A DNA stretch of 64,000 bases. Source: Symbiodinium natans (Eukaryota > Sar > Dinophyceae > Suessiales > Symbiodiniaceae). Under the pieces are notes generated by a model. That model searched no databases, was not told where the DNA came from, and worked only from the letters and a program-made list of their open reading frames with translations. The stretch spans positions 1 to 64,000 of the forward strand of contig CAJNDS010001624.1 of assembly GCA_905221605.1 (NCBI GenBank), in the 5' to 3' direction. Position 1 is the stretch's first letter. Each line of letters opens with the position of its first letter. Of the stretch, positions 21,401-29,546 are shown piece after piece. The position numbers and the translations under genes were made by a program.

Positions 21401-22587
21401 CCCATTCCCCATCCTCCTTTAGCCACTTCAGGTGTCTTTATTATAGGGGGCCTCGGACTAAAAACCCTAAACCCTAAACCCTAAACCCTAAACCCTAAAC
21501 GGCAGATCTGGGTGACGCAAGTCCGGCCACCAAACGCGACGTGAACCAGCATCTCCAAGGCAATTCGAAAACCCCGCTTCGAACCGTGGGTTCAAGAACC
21601 CTATGCCCATACCAACGAAACATGTCAGTTATCATTAAGGCAGCTGAGTTTCCGTCACCCTAAACCCCAAACCCTAAACCCTAAACCCTAAAGGTCGACT
21701 AGACCAAGGAACTCTACACCAATACACAGCCCAGGCTGCCGAGGTTCAGTTGGGGTTGACATCTGTGCTGAGCAAGGTCACCCGGCCGACCTCCTGTTCA
21801 GGGTTTAGGGTTTAGGGTTCACCCGGCCGACCTCCTGTTCAGGGTTTAGGGTTTAGGGTTTAGGGTCGATGAGGTGGTGTGCTTGAAGGCCCGTTGCTAG
21901 TTCTAAGTAGGGATATAAGTACCTGAATTGTGGTTACAGTGCAGCCTACCATACTTCTAACCGTACCTATAACTCCAACTACCCATGACCCTTCCCCTAA
22001 ACCCTAAACCCCAAACCCTAAACCCTAAACCCGAAACCCTAAACCCTAAACCCGGGCTCAGGGTCCTCCGAATCTGACGCAGCCAGCTGTGGAGCAATGA
22101 AACTGCGCCCTAATATCCACCCAGCGCCCTCGAAACACTACAGTGAAGCATCCTTTCCGTTTTTCCTTGCGCAGCTTTTTTTTGTGAGAGAGCGAGGGGA
22201 TGTTGGGGGGTGGGGGGGGGGGGGGGTGAGATCAAACACCGCAGTTGCTCAATGCCAACAGTGTTTTGGTCAAATGCGAGAGCTTGCGTAAGAAGATTTT
22301 TGGGGCAAACCCTAAACCCTAAACCCTACACCCTAAACCCTAAACCCTAACTTCTCCAAGACCCGGGGCCGCTGCAGAGGTGCTGAAGGGCGGGGCTTTT
22401 CAAGCATTTAGGAAAGGGTTTTGGTCTTTAGGTTCTCGTAGATGGGGCCTCTAACCTGAACTCCCCTAATCCCTTAACTCTTCTATGACTTCAGTCGCAA
22501 GCACCAGGCAATACCCAGTGAAACCTCCATGTCTGACGCCGCGTCCGCAATGCTAATGCCAATCACACCCACTCCGCCGCACAGTTC
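12326..22587 (-). CDS. Split gene for a TrmA/RumA-type m5U RNA methyltransferase (partial)
   Basis: Six minus-strand blocks give the motifs of the TrmA/RumA family in the right order. They are a SAM-binding loop (22587-22525), an acidic-loop segment LSTDVNPN (21793-21748), ATAFRANAERNFGRE (21190-21144), the family signature VLILDPPRRGL (19583-19512), a short block LQSLRPA (16253-16232), and the C-terminal block with YDMFPFTPHIETL ending at TGA 12326-12328. Members transfer a methyl group from SAM to C5 of uridine in tRNA or rRNA. Neighbouring blocks 1 to 3 join in phase. The exon with the catalytic cysteine motif (usually SCNP), the N-terminal exons and any TRAM domain were not found. The span of over 10 kb for a few hundred codons reflects huge introns, one of which holds the palindrome array at 13.1-14.0 kb. 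Confidence 0.68.
12929..13100. repeat. AT repeat, C-run and A-rich (AAACCAAAAA)n tract
   Basis: An (AT)n tract and a run of nine C are followed by A-rich repeats with CCA steps that lead into the palindrome array. No gene is seen between 12440 and 13100 apart from telomere-type repeats at 12450-12476. Confidence 0.7.
13086..14034. repeat. Array of 17 XhoI-centred palindromes
   Basis: Seventeen CTCGAG sites (first 13143-13148, last 14015-14020) each lie at the centre of a palindrome, most of them about 32 bp: CCATCTTTTT, CTCGAG, AAAAAGATGG with AAA/TTT ends. The core spacing is 52 bp, with 41-42 bp steps at the edges. Sites 1-8 and 9-16 repeat the same spacing pattern about 427 bp apart, so the array is itself duplicated. 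Each half is flanked by inverted copies of a GGGGCTGGGGCCT-type segment and of GAGCAGCCGCTCTTC, giving nested palindromes. The open frames on both strands are by-products of this symmetry. The array lies inside an intron of the methyltransferase gene. Confidence 0.95.
14036..15440. repeat. Tandem array of about 95-bp repeats with internal dyad
   Basis: From about 14640 to 15435 roughly nine units recur every 85-100 bp. Each has the imperfect palindrome CCTTAACCCTATAGGGTTTAAAGG followed by GGTTTAAATGCCTAAATCTT-like sequence. More degenerate copies extend back to 14040. The units look like telomere-type repeats that have evolved into a higher-order satellite. Confidence 0.85.
15600..15840. repeat. 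AT and GT microsatellites
   Basis: Tracts of (AT)n lie at 15624-15662 and ATATAC/GTGTGT repeats at 15780-15830. The sequence between is AT-rich and non-coding in appearance. Confidence 0.8.
15974..16195. repeat. CCCTAAA arrays in methyltransferase intron
   Basis: C-type arrays lie at 15974-16012 and 16136-16190 and a G-type array at 16421-16455. Together they surround the small exon at 16232-16253 in the usual C-left, G-right arrangement. Confidence 0.85.
16232..16253 (-). CDS. Probable micro-exon of the methyltransferase gene
   Basis: A strong acceptor (CCTCCATTTCAG) and a consensus donor (GTGAGT) enclose 22 nt reading LQSLRPA. In TrmA/RumA proteins the sequence after DPPRxGL has a similar leucine and arginine pattern. 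The assignment rests on splice sites and position. Confidence 0.45.
16488..16642. mobile_element. Foldback element family 2
   Basis: The left end has CAGGTTCGCGGGTAGTTCTTAG and the right end TACTTATAGCCC through CTACCCATGAGTCTTCAAG. The ends are inverted copies of the motif CTTGAAGGTTCATGGGTAG seen at 21.9, 24.6, 33.9, 36.3, 47.7 and 52.2 kb. No coding capacity. Confidence 0.65.
17200..17260. repeat. CA and CT microsatellite
   Basis: (CA)n is followed by (CT)n. The surrounding 16.65-17.47 kb holds telomere-type repeats at 16920-17020 and a family-2 end fragment at 17372-17412. No gene was seen. Confidence 0.8.
17473..17565. mobile_element. Foldback element family 3
   Basis: The left arm GGTGGCTTTCGAAATTGGGG with GTACC and the right arm GGTCCCCCAATTTCGTAAACC are inverted copies around an unrelated middle. 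Related copies occur at 26.3, 46.8 and 47.9 kb. Confidence 0.65.
17569..17640. repeat. CCCTAAA array
   Basis: About nine nearly perfect CCCTAAA units lie here. G-rich GGGGCTTTTGG-type sequence follows at 17720-17870. Confidence 0.95.
18645..18757. mobile_element. Foldback element family 1 (diverged copy)
   Basis: The arms TTGGGATATTCACCCTTATAC and AAGGACTGTTTGTATAAGGG are imperfect inverted copies, with an AT-rich centre. Confidence 0.6.
18777..18871. mobile_element. Foldback element family 1
   Basis: GGGATGCTCCCCCTTATACT and the inverted AGTAAAAAGGGGGAACACCC bound a palindromic element of about 95 bp, with AACAGCTCCTTAATAGGGAC pairing with CCCTATGAAGGACTGTT. It is non-coding and resembles a MITE. 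Confidence 0.75.
18880..19137. repeat. C array, exon-like block and long G array
   Basis: A CCCTAAA array (18880-18930) and a long TTTAGGG array (19018-19137, about 17 units) enclose an 80-bp GC-rich block. On the minus strand the block follows CCCAACCTCAG and reads RICQAEAAAIRSSSVRAAAR, with a GC donor inside the array (GCTTAG). The plus strand is also open, so the strand is not certain. Confidence 0.6.
19381..19462. repeat. CCCTAAA array
   Basis: About eleven nearly perfect units lie here. The array precedes the DPPR exon at 19512-19583 on the plus strand, and a short TTTAGGG array (19594-19612) follows it. Confidence 0.95.
19512..19583 (-). CDS. Methyltransferase exon with DPPR signature
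   Basis: After the acceptor CATTCTCAG the frame reads VLILDPPRRGLANRRWAQG. The DPPRxGL motif is the strongest sequence signature of TrmA/RumA m5U methyltransferases. The 3' edge is uncertain; a GC donor after GGCGAG (19512) would keep the phase needed for the 16253 exon. Confidence 0.72.
19614..20775. other. Intron-like stretch, no supported exon
   Basis: This stretch lacks telomere-type arrays. A degenerate foldback with GGGGTACTG and GGTCCCC motifs lies at 19640-19740. Open frames on both strands at 19835-20652 (up to 127 codons) show no domain I recognise. Confidence 0.35.
20805..20990. other. GC-rich block between arrays, unassigned
   Basis: This block has CCCTAAA repeats on its left and TTTAGGG repeats on its right, the arrangement seen around known exons. 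It may hold an exon of the methyltransferase gene, but no motif is recognised. Confidence 0.3.
21144..21190 (-). CDS. Methyltransferase exon (ANAERN segment)
   Basis: A 47-nt block after the acceptor GCGTTTCTGCAG reads ATAFRANAERNFGRE, completing its first codon with the single base left by the exon at 21748-21793. The A..NAERN pattern follows the SAM-binding acidic residue in this family. A GC donor (GCCGGT) follows, and a TTTAGGG array begins within a few bases. Confidence 0.65.
21748..21793 (-). CDS. Methyltransferase exon (SAM acidic loop)
   Basis: A 46-nt block after CCCTGAACAG reads EVGRVTLLSTDVNPN. The Asp in STDVNPN is placed as the SAM ribose-binding acidic residue. The best donor is GA (GAACCT), which fits the phase of the next exon. 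The acceptor half of this exon and the array beside it are duplicated at 21818-21840. Confidence 0.6.
21872..21992. mobile_element. Foldback element family 2
   Basis: GCTTGAAGGCCC followed by GTTCTAAGTAGGGATATAAG at the left pairs with TATAACTCCAACTACCCATG at the right. CCCTAAA repeats abut its right end. Confidence 0.65.
22525..22587 (-). CDS. Methyltransferase exon (SAM-binding motif I)
   Basis: A 63-nt block after GTGCCTGAG reads ELCGGVGVIGISIADAASDM. The GGVGVIG stretch matches the glycine-rich SAM motif I as it occurs in TrmA/RumA proteins (normally LxCGxGxIG). It ends at a GT donor (GTTTCA), phase 0, matching the start of the 21793 exon. Confidence 0.65.
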
Positions 22588-22639
22588 CTCAGGCACGTGG
22601 CAGCTTTGAATATTGAGATCATGATGTTTCGGTAGTAAA

Positions 22640-23940
22640 AGACTAGATCAATAACTGCTACGATTTTCACGGTTGTTGCGGAATTTCGGCAAAACAGGTT
22701 GGTCCAACTCTGGGTTCAGCCTTTTGGCTTTGGCGCTTGGTCTCAAGAATGGCAGGTCTCGAGCATGCGGAGGTGCTTCCAATTCAGGGCTGCGCGTCCT
22801 GGCTGGCCGAGCTCGGGTTTCAAGGCTCAGTCCGTCAGCGCGTGGGCTTAGAACCAAGGCCCTTTGCAGCCGTAACATGGCAGGGGTGATTCTAAGAAAT
22901 CCCATCACCAAGAAGAAGACCAAAACTTAACCCTTCCCCAAGACAATGAAGTGTAGCCAAGGTGTAAGTACCTGCAAAGTGCTGAGGAGGTTCGGTCTTC
23001 GGATGTCTGAAAGGGCAAGGAAAGCGCTAAGGGTGTGGAATCCATTTGTAGACATGATTTCACCTTTGTAACTTATGACCGAAGAAAGCTTTGTGTCTTG
23101 GAGGCACGCAAGCCCGAAGTCCTGTAAACCCTGAACGGCTTAGAGTTTGCAGGGTTGTAGACCCGACGGCCTAAAGCACTTGCCAGGTTCGACTTACGTT
23201 GTCTTTCTGTAGTGCAGCTTCAAGTCCTATGGAGGATTTAGTTCTGTCGGGGTTTAAGGTTTATCGGTTTATATGGCCTTTAAGGTCTTCAGGACTCGGG
23301 CTCAGGGTCGTCGAGGGTTTAGGGTTTACAGGACGTTTAGGGCCTTTAAGGGTTTACGTGTAGGGGAATCCAGAAGCGGTGCAGGGACAACTAACTGCAG
23401 AGACCGTCCTGCGACCAGTTCGCGTAGAGACGATTTCATGTCCTGCCGGTTGACAGATGGCTTCTGCTTCCTAGTGAAACTCGGGTTTAGGGGTTTAGGG
23501 TTTAGGCTTCCGTGCTGTCAAGCACTTGGGTGTGGGTAGTTGGGGGACTTGCGCTACGCTAATTCGCTGCCAAGAACGATGAACCCAGGGGATGATCCAG
23601 CTCACGCATACTTCGTCGAGCTCTTTAGGGCTTAGGGTTGAAGTAAGATGCCAATATCCTGCATCCTACACCCAAAATACTCGACCCCAAAGCCCAAGCA
23701 CTTTCGTCCGGTCATTTTGACCTCTAAACCCCAAACCCACAACCCTAAACCCTTAAGGAATGGAATGGCTTGAATGAGCCTCGAACCCTAAACCCTAAAC
23801 CCTAAACCCTAAACCCCAATCCGTTCTTAGGGTTACGGCGTTCGACCTGGGAGCTGATTTAGTCTTGGTGCTGGGGGGACAAGTAGGAGCACACTCCGCA
23901 ACCCTAAAAGCCCTAGACCAAAAAGAAAATGTGCCCTGTA
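22640..23940. other. Unassigned, possible further exons
   Basis: The plus and minus frames at 22648-22930 overlap without a motif. A minus-strand block at 23380-23470 reads KPSVNRQDMKSSLRELV after an AAGCAG acceptor. Telomere-type repeats lie at 23250-23350, 23483-23510 and 23785-23818. These may be 5' exons of the methyltransferase gene, but I cannot show it. Confidence 0.3.
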
Positions 23941-23943
23941 AGT

Positions 23944-24042
23944 TGGGATGTTCCCCCTCATACTAACAGTCCTTCATAGGGATTATGGTACCCCCTGCTA
24001 TAGTCCCTATGAAGGACTGTTAGAAAAAGGGGGAACATCCAA
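23944..24042. mobile_element. Foldback element family 1
   Basis: TTGGGATGTTCCCCCTCATAC and its inverted partner AAAAAGGGGGAACATCCAA bound an element of about 99 bp. It is highly similar to the copies at 18.8 and 49.2 kb. Confidence 0.8.
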
Positions 24043-24232
24043 AGCCATAAGCCCTGCAAGCCGTAAGCCCTTTATTTAAACCCCAACAGCCCTCTAAGCC
24101 CACGAACATCGTCAAAAACCCTCCACGCCCGCGAAACCCTGCAAAACCTTATCAGCCCTCTGCACCCAAACCCTAAACCCTACCCCATAAGGTTCTTTCT
24201 TCAGTCCCTAACACCCCAGAACTCACCCTACC

Positions 24233-24268
24233 TTGAAGCCCAAGCCGTAACAGTCGGCTTCGACATGC
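24233..24268 (-). CDS. Exon-like micro-block
   Basis: CGGAAACCTCAG is followed by 36 nt reading HVEADCYGLGFK and then a consensus donor GTAGGG. A second such block at 24788-24831 reads [11 protein letters not shown] between AAGTTTTCAG and GTGAGG. The gene is not identified. Confidence 0.3.
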
Positions 24269-24605
24269 TGAGGTTTCCGAAGATTTTCGTTTAGGGCTTA
24301 AGGTTTGAGGGTACAAATTTTGGGGGGTCTTCCATATGAAGGAGTACCTATTCTGGGGTTTTCCATATGAAGGACTTAGAGCATTTTGGGGAACCCACAA
24401 GGGCCACCCCCTATTGGAATGACCCATGCGGGTTTGAGGGAGTTGGGTTGCAGAAGCCCTCAACCCTACACCCTTACACCCTAAAGCTCACCCACTAAAG
24501 CTGTCTTCTTCCCCCTCACGCCCAGGGCTTATTGGATCTATAGGCTCTCAACCCTAAACCCTTTACGTTTGCCTTTCCAAGCCAAGAAAACCGCTTTTTT
24601 AATCT

Positions 24606-24745
24606 GCTTGAAGGTTCATGGGTAGTTCTAAGTAGGGTTCAGGGTTTGGGGTTCAGGATTTAGGGTTTTGAAGGTCCAAGCGTGGTTATATGTAGGGATA
24701 TACAGCTTAATTATACTTATAACCATGCTTATAACTCCCCTAAAC
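24606..24745. mobile_element. Foldback element family 2 with telomere-type insert
   Basis: The left end GCTTGAAGGTTCATGGGTAG continues to TTCTAAGTAGGG and then turns into degenerate TTTAGGG repeats (24645-24675) before the element resumes toward TATAACCATGCTTATAACTCC. The array appears to interrupt the element. Confidence 0.6.
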
Positions 24746-24892
24746 CCTAAACCCTAAACCCTGCACCCTAAACCCTAAACCCTCACGTAGGTAAGGCGAA
24801 GTGCTGAGCATCGATGCCGCTGCTGAAAACTTGGGATTGGCTCAAGGAAGCCCAGCATTTGTTGCAAAATGCCTAGTTTGTAGGTACCGTGC

Positions 24893-25016
24893 TAATATAT
24901 ACATATACATATATATATATATATACATATACACAGATACACATATATACAGATATACAGATATACATATATACATATATGCATGTATGCATATATGCAT
25001 ATATATATATATATGC

Positions 25017-25073
<57 letters not shown>

Positions 25074-25110
25074 GTATATATATATACACATGTATATATA
25101 TATATATATG
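24893..25110. repeat. Compound AT microsatellite
   Basis: Interleaved ATAT, ATAC and ATGC repeats run for about 215 bp. Tyr/Ile-rich frames here are not genes. Confidence 0.95.
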
Positions 25111-25141
25111 TTTAGAATTGGTGTCTGTTTTTATAGTGTTC

Positions 25142-25198
25142 CTGAAGCTCATCCCAGAAACTGGTCTCGGCCATTTGGACCAAGTCATCCTCTGCATG
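25142..25198 (-). CDS. Exon-like block in a small open frame
   Basis: Nineteen codons read [19 protein letters not shown] between GAGTCAG and a GA or later donor. The same frame is open from about 25250 to a TAA at 25112-25114. The composition is strongly protein-like. The family is unknown. Confidence 0.4.
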
Positions 25199-25269
25199 CT
25201 GACTCAGGTTGTACAGTCGTAACATACAACACCGTTCGCTCGGCGCTTAAGGTGGGGTTTCCTTACCTA

Positions 25270-26690
25270 AGATTAATAGAACCTGCAAAAAGTAGATTTG
25301 GATTTTTTAAAGGTATAGTTTGGAAACCTTTGATGCAGTTTGGGAGGCGGGCTTTGTGTGAGACTTCGAAAGCTTCTTATTATTCTAGCAGAAATATAGG
25401 GACCATAAAGGAATATCTTAGTAATTCTTCCGACCCCGACCTGACAAATTCCTGCAGGGGAAGGGGGTAGACACACCGCGACCTCAACCAAGGGTAAACC
25501 GTAACCCCAATGCCGCCCCATACTGTCGAAGCTCACACATGCGCCGAAAAATGTAATTGGTTCTAGGGATCAGTGGCTGCCCAATCTCAGGCCGAAAGTA
25601 AACCGGACCTGAGCTTGGACGTCGGGTTTAGGGTTTAGGATTCTGGTTGCGGCAGTGGGCCTGGGGCTAGAAAACTAGCCTTCGGATTCCGGACTTGGGG
25701 GAAGACTCGGGACTTTGGATTGCACTGTTCTGGATTCCGGTTTGGGGCTCGGGCTTAGGGTTGCGCAAAGGCCTTCGCAGAAAGACCGAATTTTCGCTTG
25801 AAGGATTTTCTGGACCCCTCCCGCCCTCCCCCCCCCCCCCGCGAGGTATCCATAAGGATTCCTCTTTACAACCCAAATACAGGGTGTGCAGGCGTCGCTG
25901 TTCACGGGTAAGTGGGGTAGGGTGATTTTAAGGTTTAGGGCCACCTTGAGGGCGGCAGCTGGGAAGGGGGTTTAGGGTTTAGGGTTTAGGGTTTAGGGTT
26001 TAGGGCATCTGGGAAGGGGGCATCTGGGAGGGGAGCTGCAACCCGGGATATTGGCGCTGGTCGGTACGGAACTTACCACCTAATACACAAGGCCAGGCTG
26101 CCAGCAGGGTGTCCTAGGACAAAACCCTAAACCCTAAAACCTAACACCTAGAGTAACGAACATCTGTGTCTTTTGCAAACCGAGCCGCCACGAGCAAGAA
26201 TGCCGGCTCGGGAAGGTCCTCTAGCCGTTTAGGGTTTAGGGTTTAGGGTTTAGGGTTTAGGGCTGCAGTGCTTTCCCACAAAAACCGATGTCCACCTCGA
26301 GAAGAGGAACTTGTCCATAATACTTGAGGTACACGGGGGTTTCCGAAATGAGGGGTACCTTATTGGGCTCCGGGCTCCCCTATTTTCGGCACCCCCCCCC
26401 CCCCCCCCCCCAATGTGACTTTTTTGGCGATTTGGGGGGGGGGGGGGGGTCCTGATGCAACACGACGCGTTCACTCTATCCTGGGGCGTCCCTCAAACTT
26501 GGCACAAAGGTCTTAGAGTTTAATCCCCTTCCTCTAAAAAATGAACCCTTCCCTACCCCTAATAGTAAATACCCCCCCCACCCCCCTAAATAAAGTTATA
26601 TTGTCGAATATGGGGGGGTATTTAATATTGGGGTGGGGGGGGGGGTTTAATATTGGGGGAGGGGATTAGGGGTTCTGGGGTTTTTCGATC
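25270..26690. other. Unassigned mosaic
   Basis: This region holds a copy of a short dispersed repeat (ATTCTTCCGACCCC near 25425, shared with 12.73 and 51.98 kb), TTTAGGG arrays at 25968-26005 and 26228-26262, a family-3 foldback at 26335-26395, and long C and G runs at 26391-26450 and 26567-26645. No gene is recognised. Confidence 0.4.
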
Positions 26691-26696
26691 TTGCAG

Positions 26697-26994
26697 GTAT
26701 CGATGTGAGCATTTTTGATCACAATCAGCGTCCTGATGGAAAATCAGCGAGACACCATCGATCTCGCCAGGAGAGGTTTGCTCCTGCGCACAAGAGCTTC
26801 GTGTCCAACGCAGAAACAAGCTCAGGTAATTGAGGCTTACGTTGCTGATCAGAGTCCGCCTCAGCCATGGAAGCTGAGCATGAGCAAAACCCGAAGGGTC
26901 AGATCCGCAGGTGAAATGGGCGAGACCTTTACAGTTTCAAGGAACTTTTCTAAAAATCTTCAAGACATGTTGCAGAAGCTTCAAGCAACTTTGG
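26697..26994 (+). CDS. Possible exon, strand uncertain
   Basis: On the plus strand a CTTGCAG acceptor-like site and a GTAAGC donor at 26995 enclose an open frame (contains KNLQDMLQKLQATL). On the minus strand the same DNA is open from an ATG near 26868 (reads MAEADSDQQRKPQLPELVSA). All neighbouring genes lie on minus, so the plus call is weak. Confidence 0.25.
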
Positions 26995-27221
26995 TAAGCA
27001 TACATCGTAGAAAACAACTTTAGGGAACCCTGCAGAACCCTGAGCCTTGCAAACCCCAGACCCTAACATGGTAACAGGCACCAAGCCGTAAAGGCCTAAC
27101 CGTTTAATCCCAACGCGCTAAATCCTGAACCCTGCAATCCTTGAAGCGCTCAAACCCCAGAGACCCAAGCACCCCAAAGGAGCCCACACCCGAAGACTAA
27201 AACCCCCATAAAGCCTTTGAC

Positions 27222-28553
27222 CTCCAGCAGACGGCTCGCCGCCTGCTGCAGCGACCACAAAGAGACCGGAAGTAAGCCCAAACAAATCCCTTGGTATGCC
27301 TTGCTGAAGGAACAGGGTTAGGGTTTAGGGTTTAGGGTTTAGGGTTTAGGGTTTAGGGTTTAGGGTTTAACCCTCTGACCCGAAACCCTTGTAAGCCCTA
27401 ACCTCCCTAACCCCCTGGTGCCTTCTGCAACGGGGCGCCCACGGGCTGCACTTTGCCGCGCTTGGCGCGGGGCATTGCCATCAGTGCCTGCGACGGCAGC
27501 TAAACCCTAAACCCTAAACCCTAAACCCTCAACCCTAAAACCCTAACCCTAAACCCTAAACCCGAAACCCTAAACCCCAAACCCTAAACCCCCCCCCGCC
27601 GCGACTCCGCGAGTGCCTTGGACGCAGGTGCCGCTTTGCTCTTGGTGCCCGGGGCTTTGGGGACCGCGCTTTGCTCCTGCCTGGGCTGCAAGAGCTTGAG
27701 GTTCTGGCTACGGGGTTAGGGGTTTGGGTTTATACTTACTGGCCCAAAACCCACGGAAATAAAAGTTGAAACTTTCAGAATAAACTACCTTATAAGAAGC
27801 CCAAAAGTTGAAAAGTTGGGTTTTGAGCCAGTAAGTATACTATACAAGGTTTAGAGTTTAGGGTTTTGGGATTGACCCAAATTCTGGGCTCTTTGTCTTA
27901 AATGCATCAGCGTTCGAGATGAGCTTGGGTCCTGCTAGGGGGGTTGATAAAGATGGCGCCCTGTCACTTTGTTTATTGGGGGGAGGGGCTCTGATGTAGT
28001 ATATTTTTAGAACAACCCCTGTCGCAAATGCTAAGCGAAAGCTTGTGCGAGTAAGGGTGCAGCTCCATAACGAAGCGCCAGAGCCGGCGATATTCGCCGT
28101 CTCCTAACAGCAGGACGTCCCGGATGAGGGCATCGAAGTCCTCCACGGAAACGCTGAGCACTGAAAACCCTAAGCTTCAAATCCGTTAGGCCCGAAGCCA
28201 GTTTAGGGTTTAGGCTTAGGGTCTAGGGTTTGTCGGGATTAGGTTCCCGGCTCCCACACAGTTTCGGGTGTCAGGTTTAGCTCCCGATCTTCGTGAACCC
28301 CACATCCTACACCCCTGCACACCCTGAACCTGCACTAAATGGGGTTTGAGGTTACCAAAAACCCTAAACCCTAAATGACATAAGTTGCGATCCTAAGTCC
28401 GCTGCCCCACATCTAAGCTTTAAACCCCAAACCCTAAACCCTAAATCCTGCACCCTAAGCCCTAAATAGGCTTGGATTTGTTGGGTCCTCTCGCGTGAGG
28501 TTTTGCTCCCTCAGCTGCTCCACAGTGCAGGCGCGCAGTGCATCTTGAAGCTC
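27222..28553 (-). CDS. Split gene of unknown function, several exons
   Basis: Minus-strand blocks with splice-like borders lie at 28553-28509 (ELQDALRACTVEQLR), 28160-28024 (EDFDALIRDVLLLGDGEYRR), 27703-27598 (LKLLQPRQEQSAVPKAPGTK), 27487-27422 (MPRAKRGKVQPVGAPLQK) and a 24-nt micro-exon 27245-27222 (QAASRLLE). The last two join in phase 0 through a GC donor. The intron between 27598 and 27487 is almost wholly telomere-type repeat. The basic, Ala/Pro/Lys-rich segment suggests a flexible tail. No domain is recognised, and the grouping into one gene is inferred. Confidence 0.42.
27316..27370. repeat. TTTAGGG array
   Basis: About eight units lie here. The CCCTAAA array at 27500-27592 faces it across the 27422-27487 exon, in the opposite arrangement to most exons. 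Confidence 0.9.
27732..27845. mobile_element. Small foldback element, 24-bp terminal repeats
   Basis: TATACTTACTGGCCCAAAACC and the inverted GGTTTTGAGCCAGTAAGTATA flank about 65 bp of AT-rich DNA. No other copy was found in the window. Confidence 0.75.
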
Positions 28554-28769
28554 CTGGGCTCGGCGTACGGTTTAGGGGGTTTACATTATTCGAAATCCAT
28601 TGGAATGCATTTGAAGTGCTCATATAATTCTGAACTTATAATGGTTTCGGGAATCTTTCAAATCCTTAGAATCTTAGAAGTTACTATTTGTTTGGTTGCA
28701 ATTTGAGATTTTGACTTATATCTAGAAAGAATTACAAACTGAAAATCGACGTGTTTTGGTGTGACCGAG

Positions 28770-29215
28770 GCAATTCTGGATGCGTGCATGTTTCGGATGA
28801 CCAAGCCAAGGTGAACTCCAGAGGAAAGCTGGCATGCGTGGCAGGCTGGAGCAGCAGGCAGTAAGACTGCCAAGTCAAGCGCTTGGGTTGGCAGTCGTGC
28901 TGCCTGCTGCTCTCGCTCGGCAGCTTGAGCCAGGATTGCAGAACTTGCGCGACGGACCTTGTATTTAGCTCCCTCCGGGAAATTGCAGAGCAATGCGGCG
29001 CCACTCTGAACGAGGACATTTCGCGTCCTCTCCCAGGCATGCGAAGAGCAGCAGAAGCACGGGACAAGAAGTTCCCAGCTACTCACCCCCTCGCGAGGCC
29101 TTTAGCATCGACGGATCTGTTTAAAAGTTTTGGGGGGGGTGGGGCGAGAGACAAAGGGCTGGCCTCTGCTGCCGGGCCCGAAACTTGGCGCTAAGCTAAC
29201 GCTCCGCGCTTGAAC
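28770..29215. repeat. Dispersed foldback repeat, second copy
   Basis: This copy shares with 10.69-11.83 kb the ATGCGTG..TTTCGGATGACCAA segment, the CTTGAGCCAGGATTGCAGAAC block and GCGCTAAGCTAACGC. It contains an inverted repeat (GAGCAGCAGGCAGTAAGACT paired with GTGCTGCCTGCTGCTC, 28850-28912). Open frames on both strands are remnants or chance. Confidence 0.6.
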
Positions 29216-29546
29216 CAAACACGGCACAAGGGCAAGACTGCTCACAAAGCAAGCATGTGCAGATATTCAATCTTTTGCATGAACCAAGGCTTATGATTTG
29301 CTGAGGCTCCGGTGGACAATCTGGGATCACAAGTTGCTCATCTGTGTCCCCGCGTCGCGGTTTATGCAGGACATGACTCGCAATCCACTGACATGACTCT
29401 GCAAAGCAAGCCCCGCGCGGGCTTCGATCGGCTGGAGCAGGATTCGTGACGTTTTTAGCATCGATGCCCACGCAGCCCGACCCCCGAACCACGGCACTGT
29501 ATCCCAATGGATCCAAAGCCTTCATCCAGCCCCAAGAAGGTGCCAA
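29196..29546 (-). CDS. Cysteine-rich hypothetical protein or exon
   Basis: A 116-codon minus-strand frame contains several Cys (GACFAESCQWIASHVL, CTCLLCEQSCPC). It begins inside the 488-bp duplicated unit and ends at a TAG near 29196. No family is recognised. It may be the last exon of a gene whose upstream part was duplicated. Confidence 0.35.
   Translation of the reverse strand: MAPSWGWMKALDPLGYSAVVRGSGCVGIDAKNVTNPAPADRSPRGACFAESCQWIASHVLHKPRRGDTDEQLVIPDCPPEPQQIISLGSCKRLNICTCLLCEQSCPCAVFGSSAER

Noticed and set aside
21570-21612. tRNA-derived SINE (GGTTCGAAGC on the minus strand)
   Set aside because: Only a B-box-like sequence is present, with no convincing A box, tail or second copy.
24836-24845. 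Relict dinoflagellate spliced leader (TTGGCTCAAG), also CCTGGCTCAAG on minus at 11640 and 28925
   Set aside because: Only 10-11 bases match the leader's 3' end and the upstream part does not. The latter two belong to a dispersed repeat.
24801-25470. ORFs rich in Tyr, Ile and Cys
   Set aside because: They translate the AT microsatellite.
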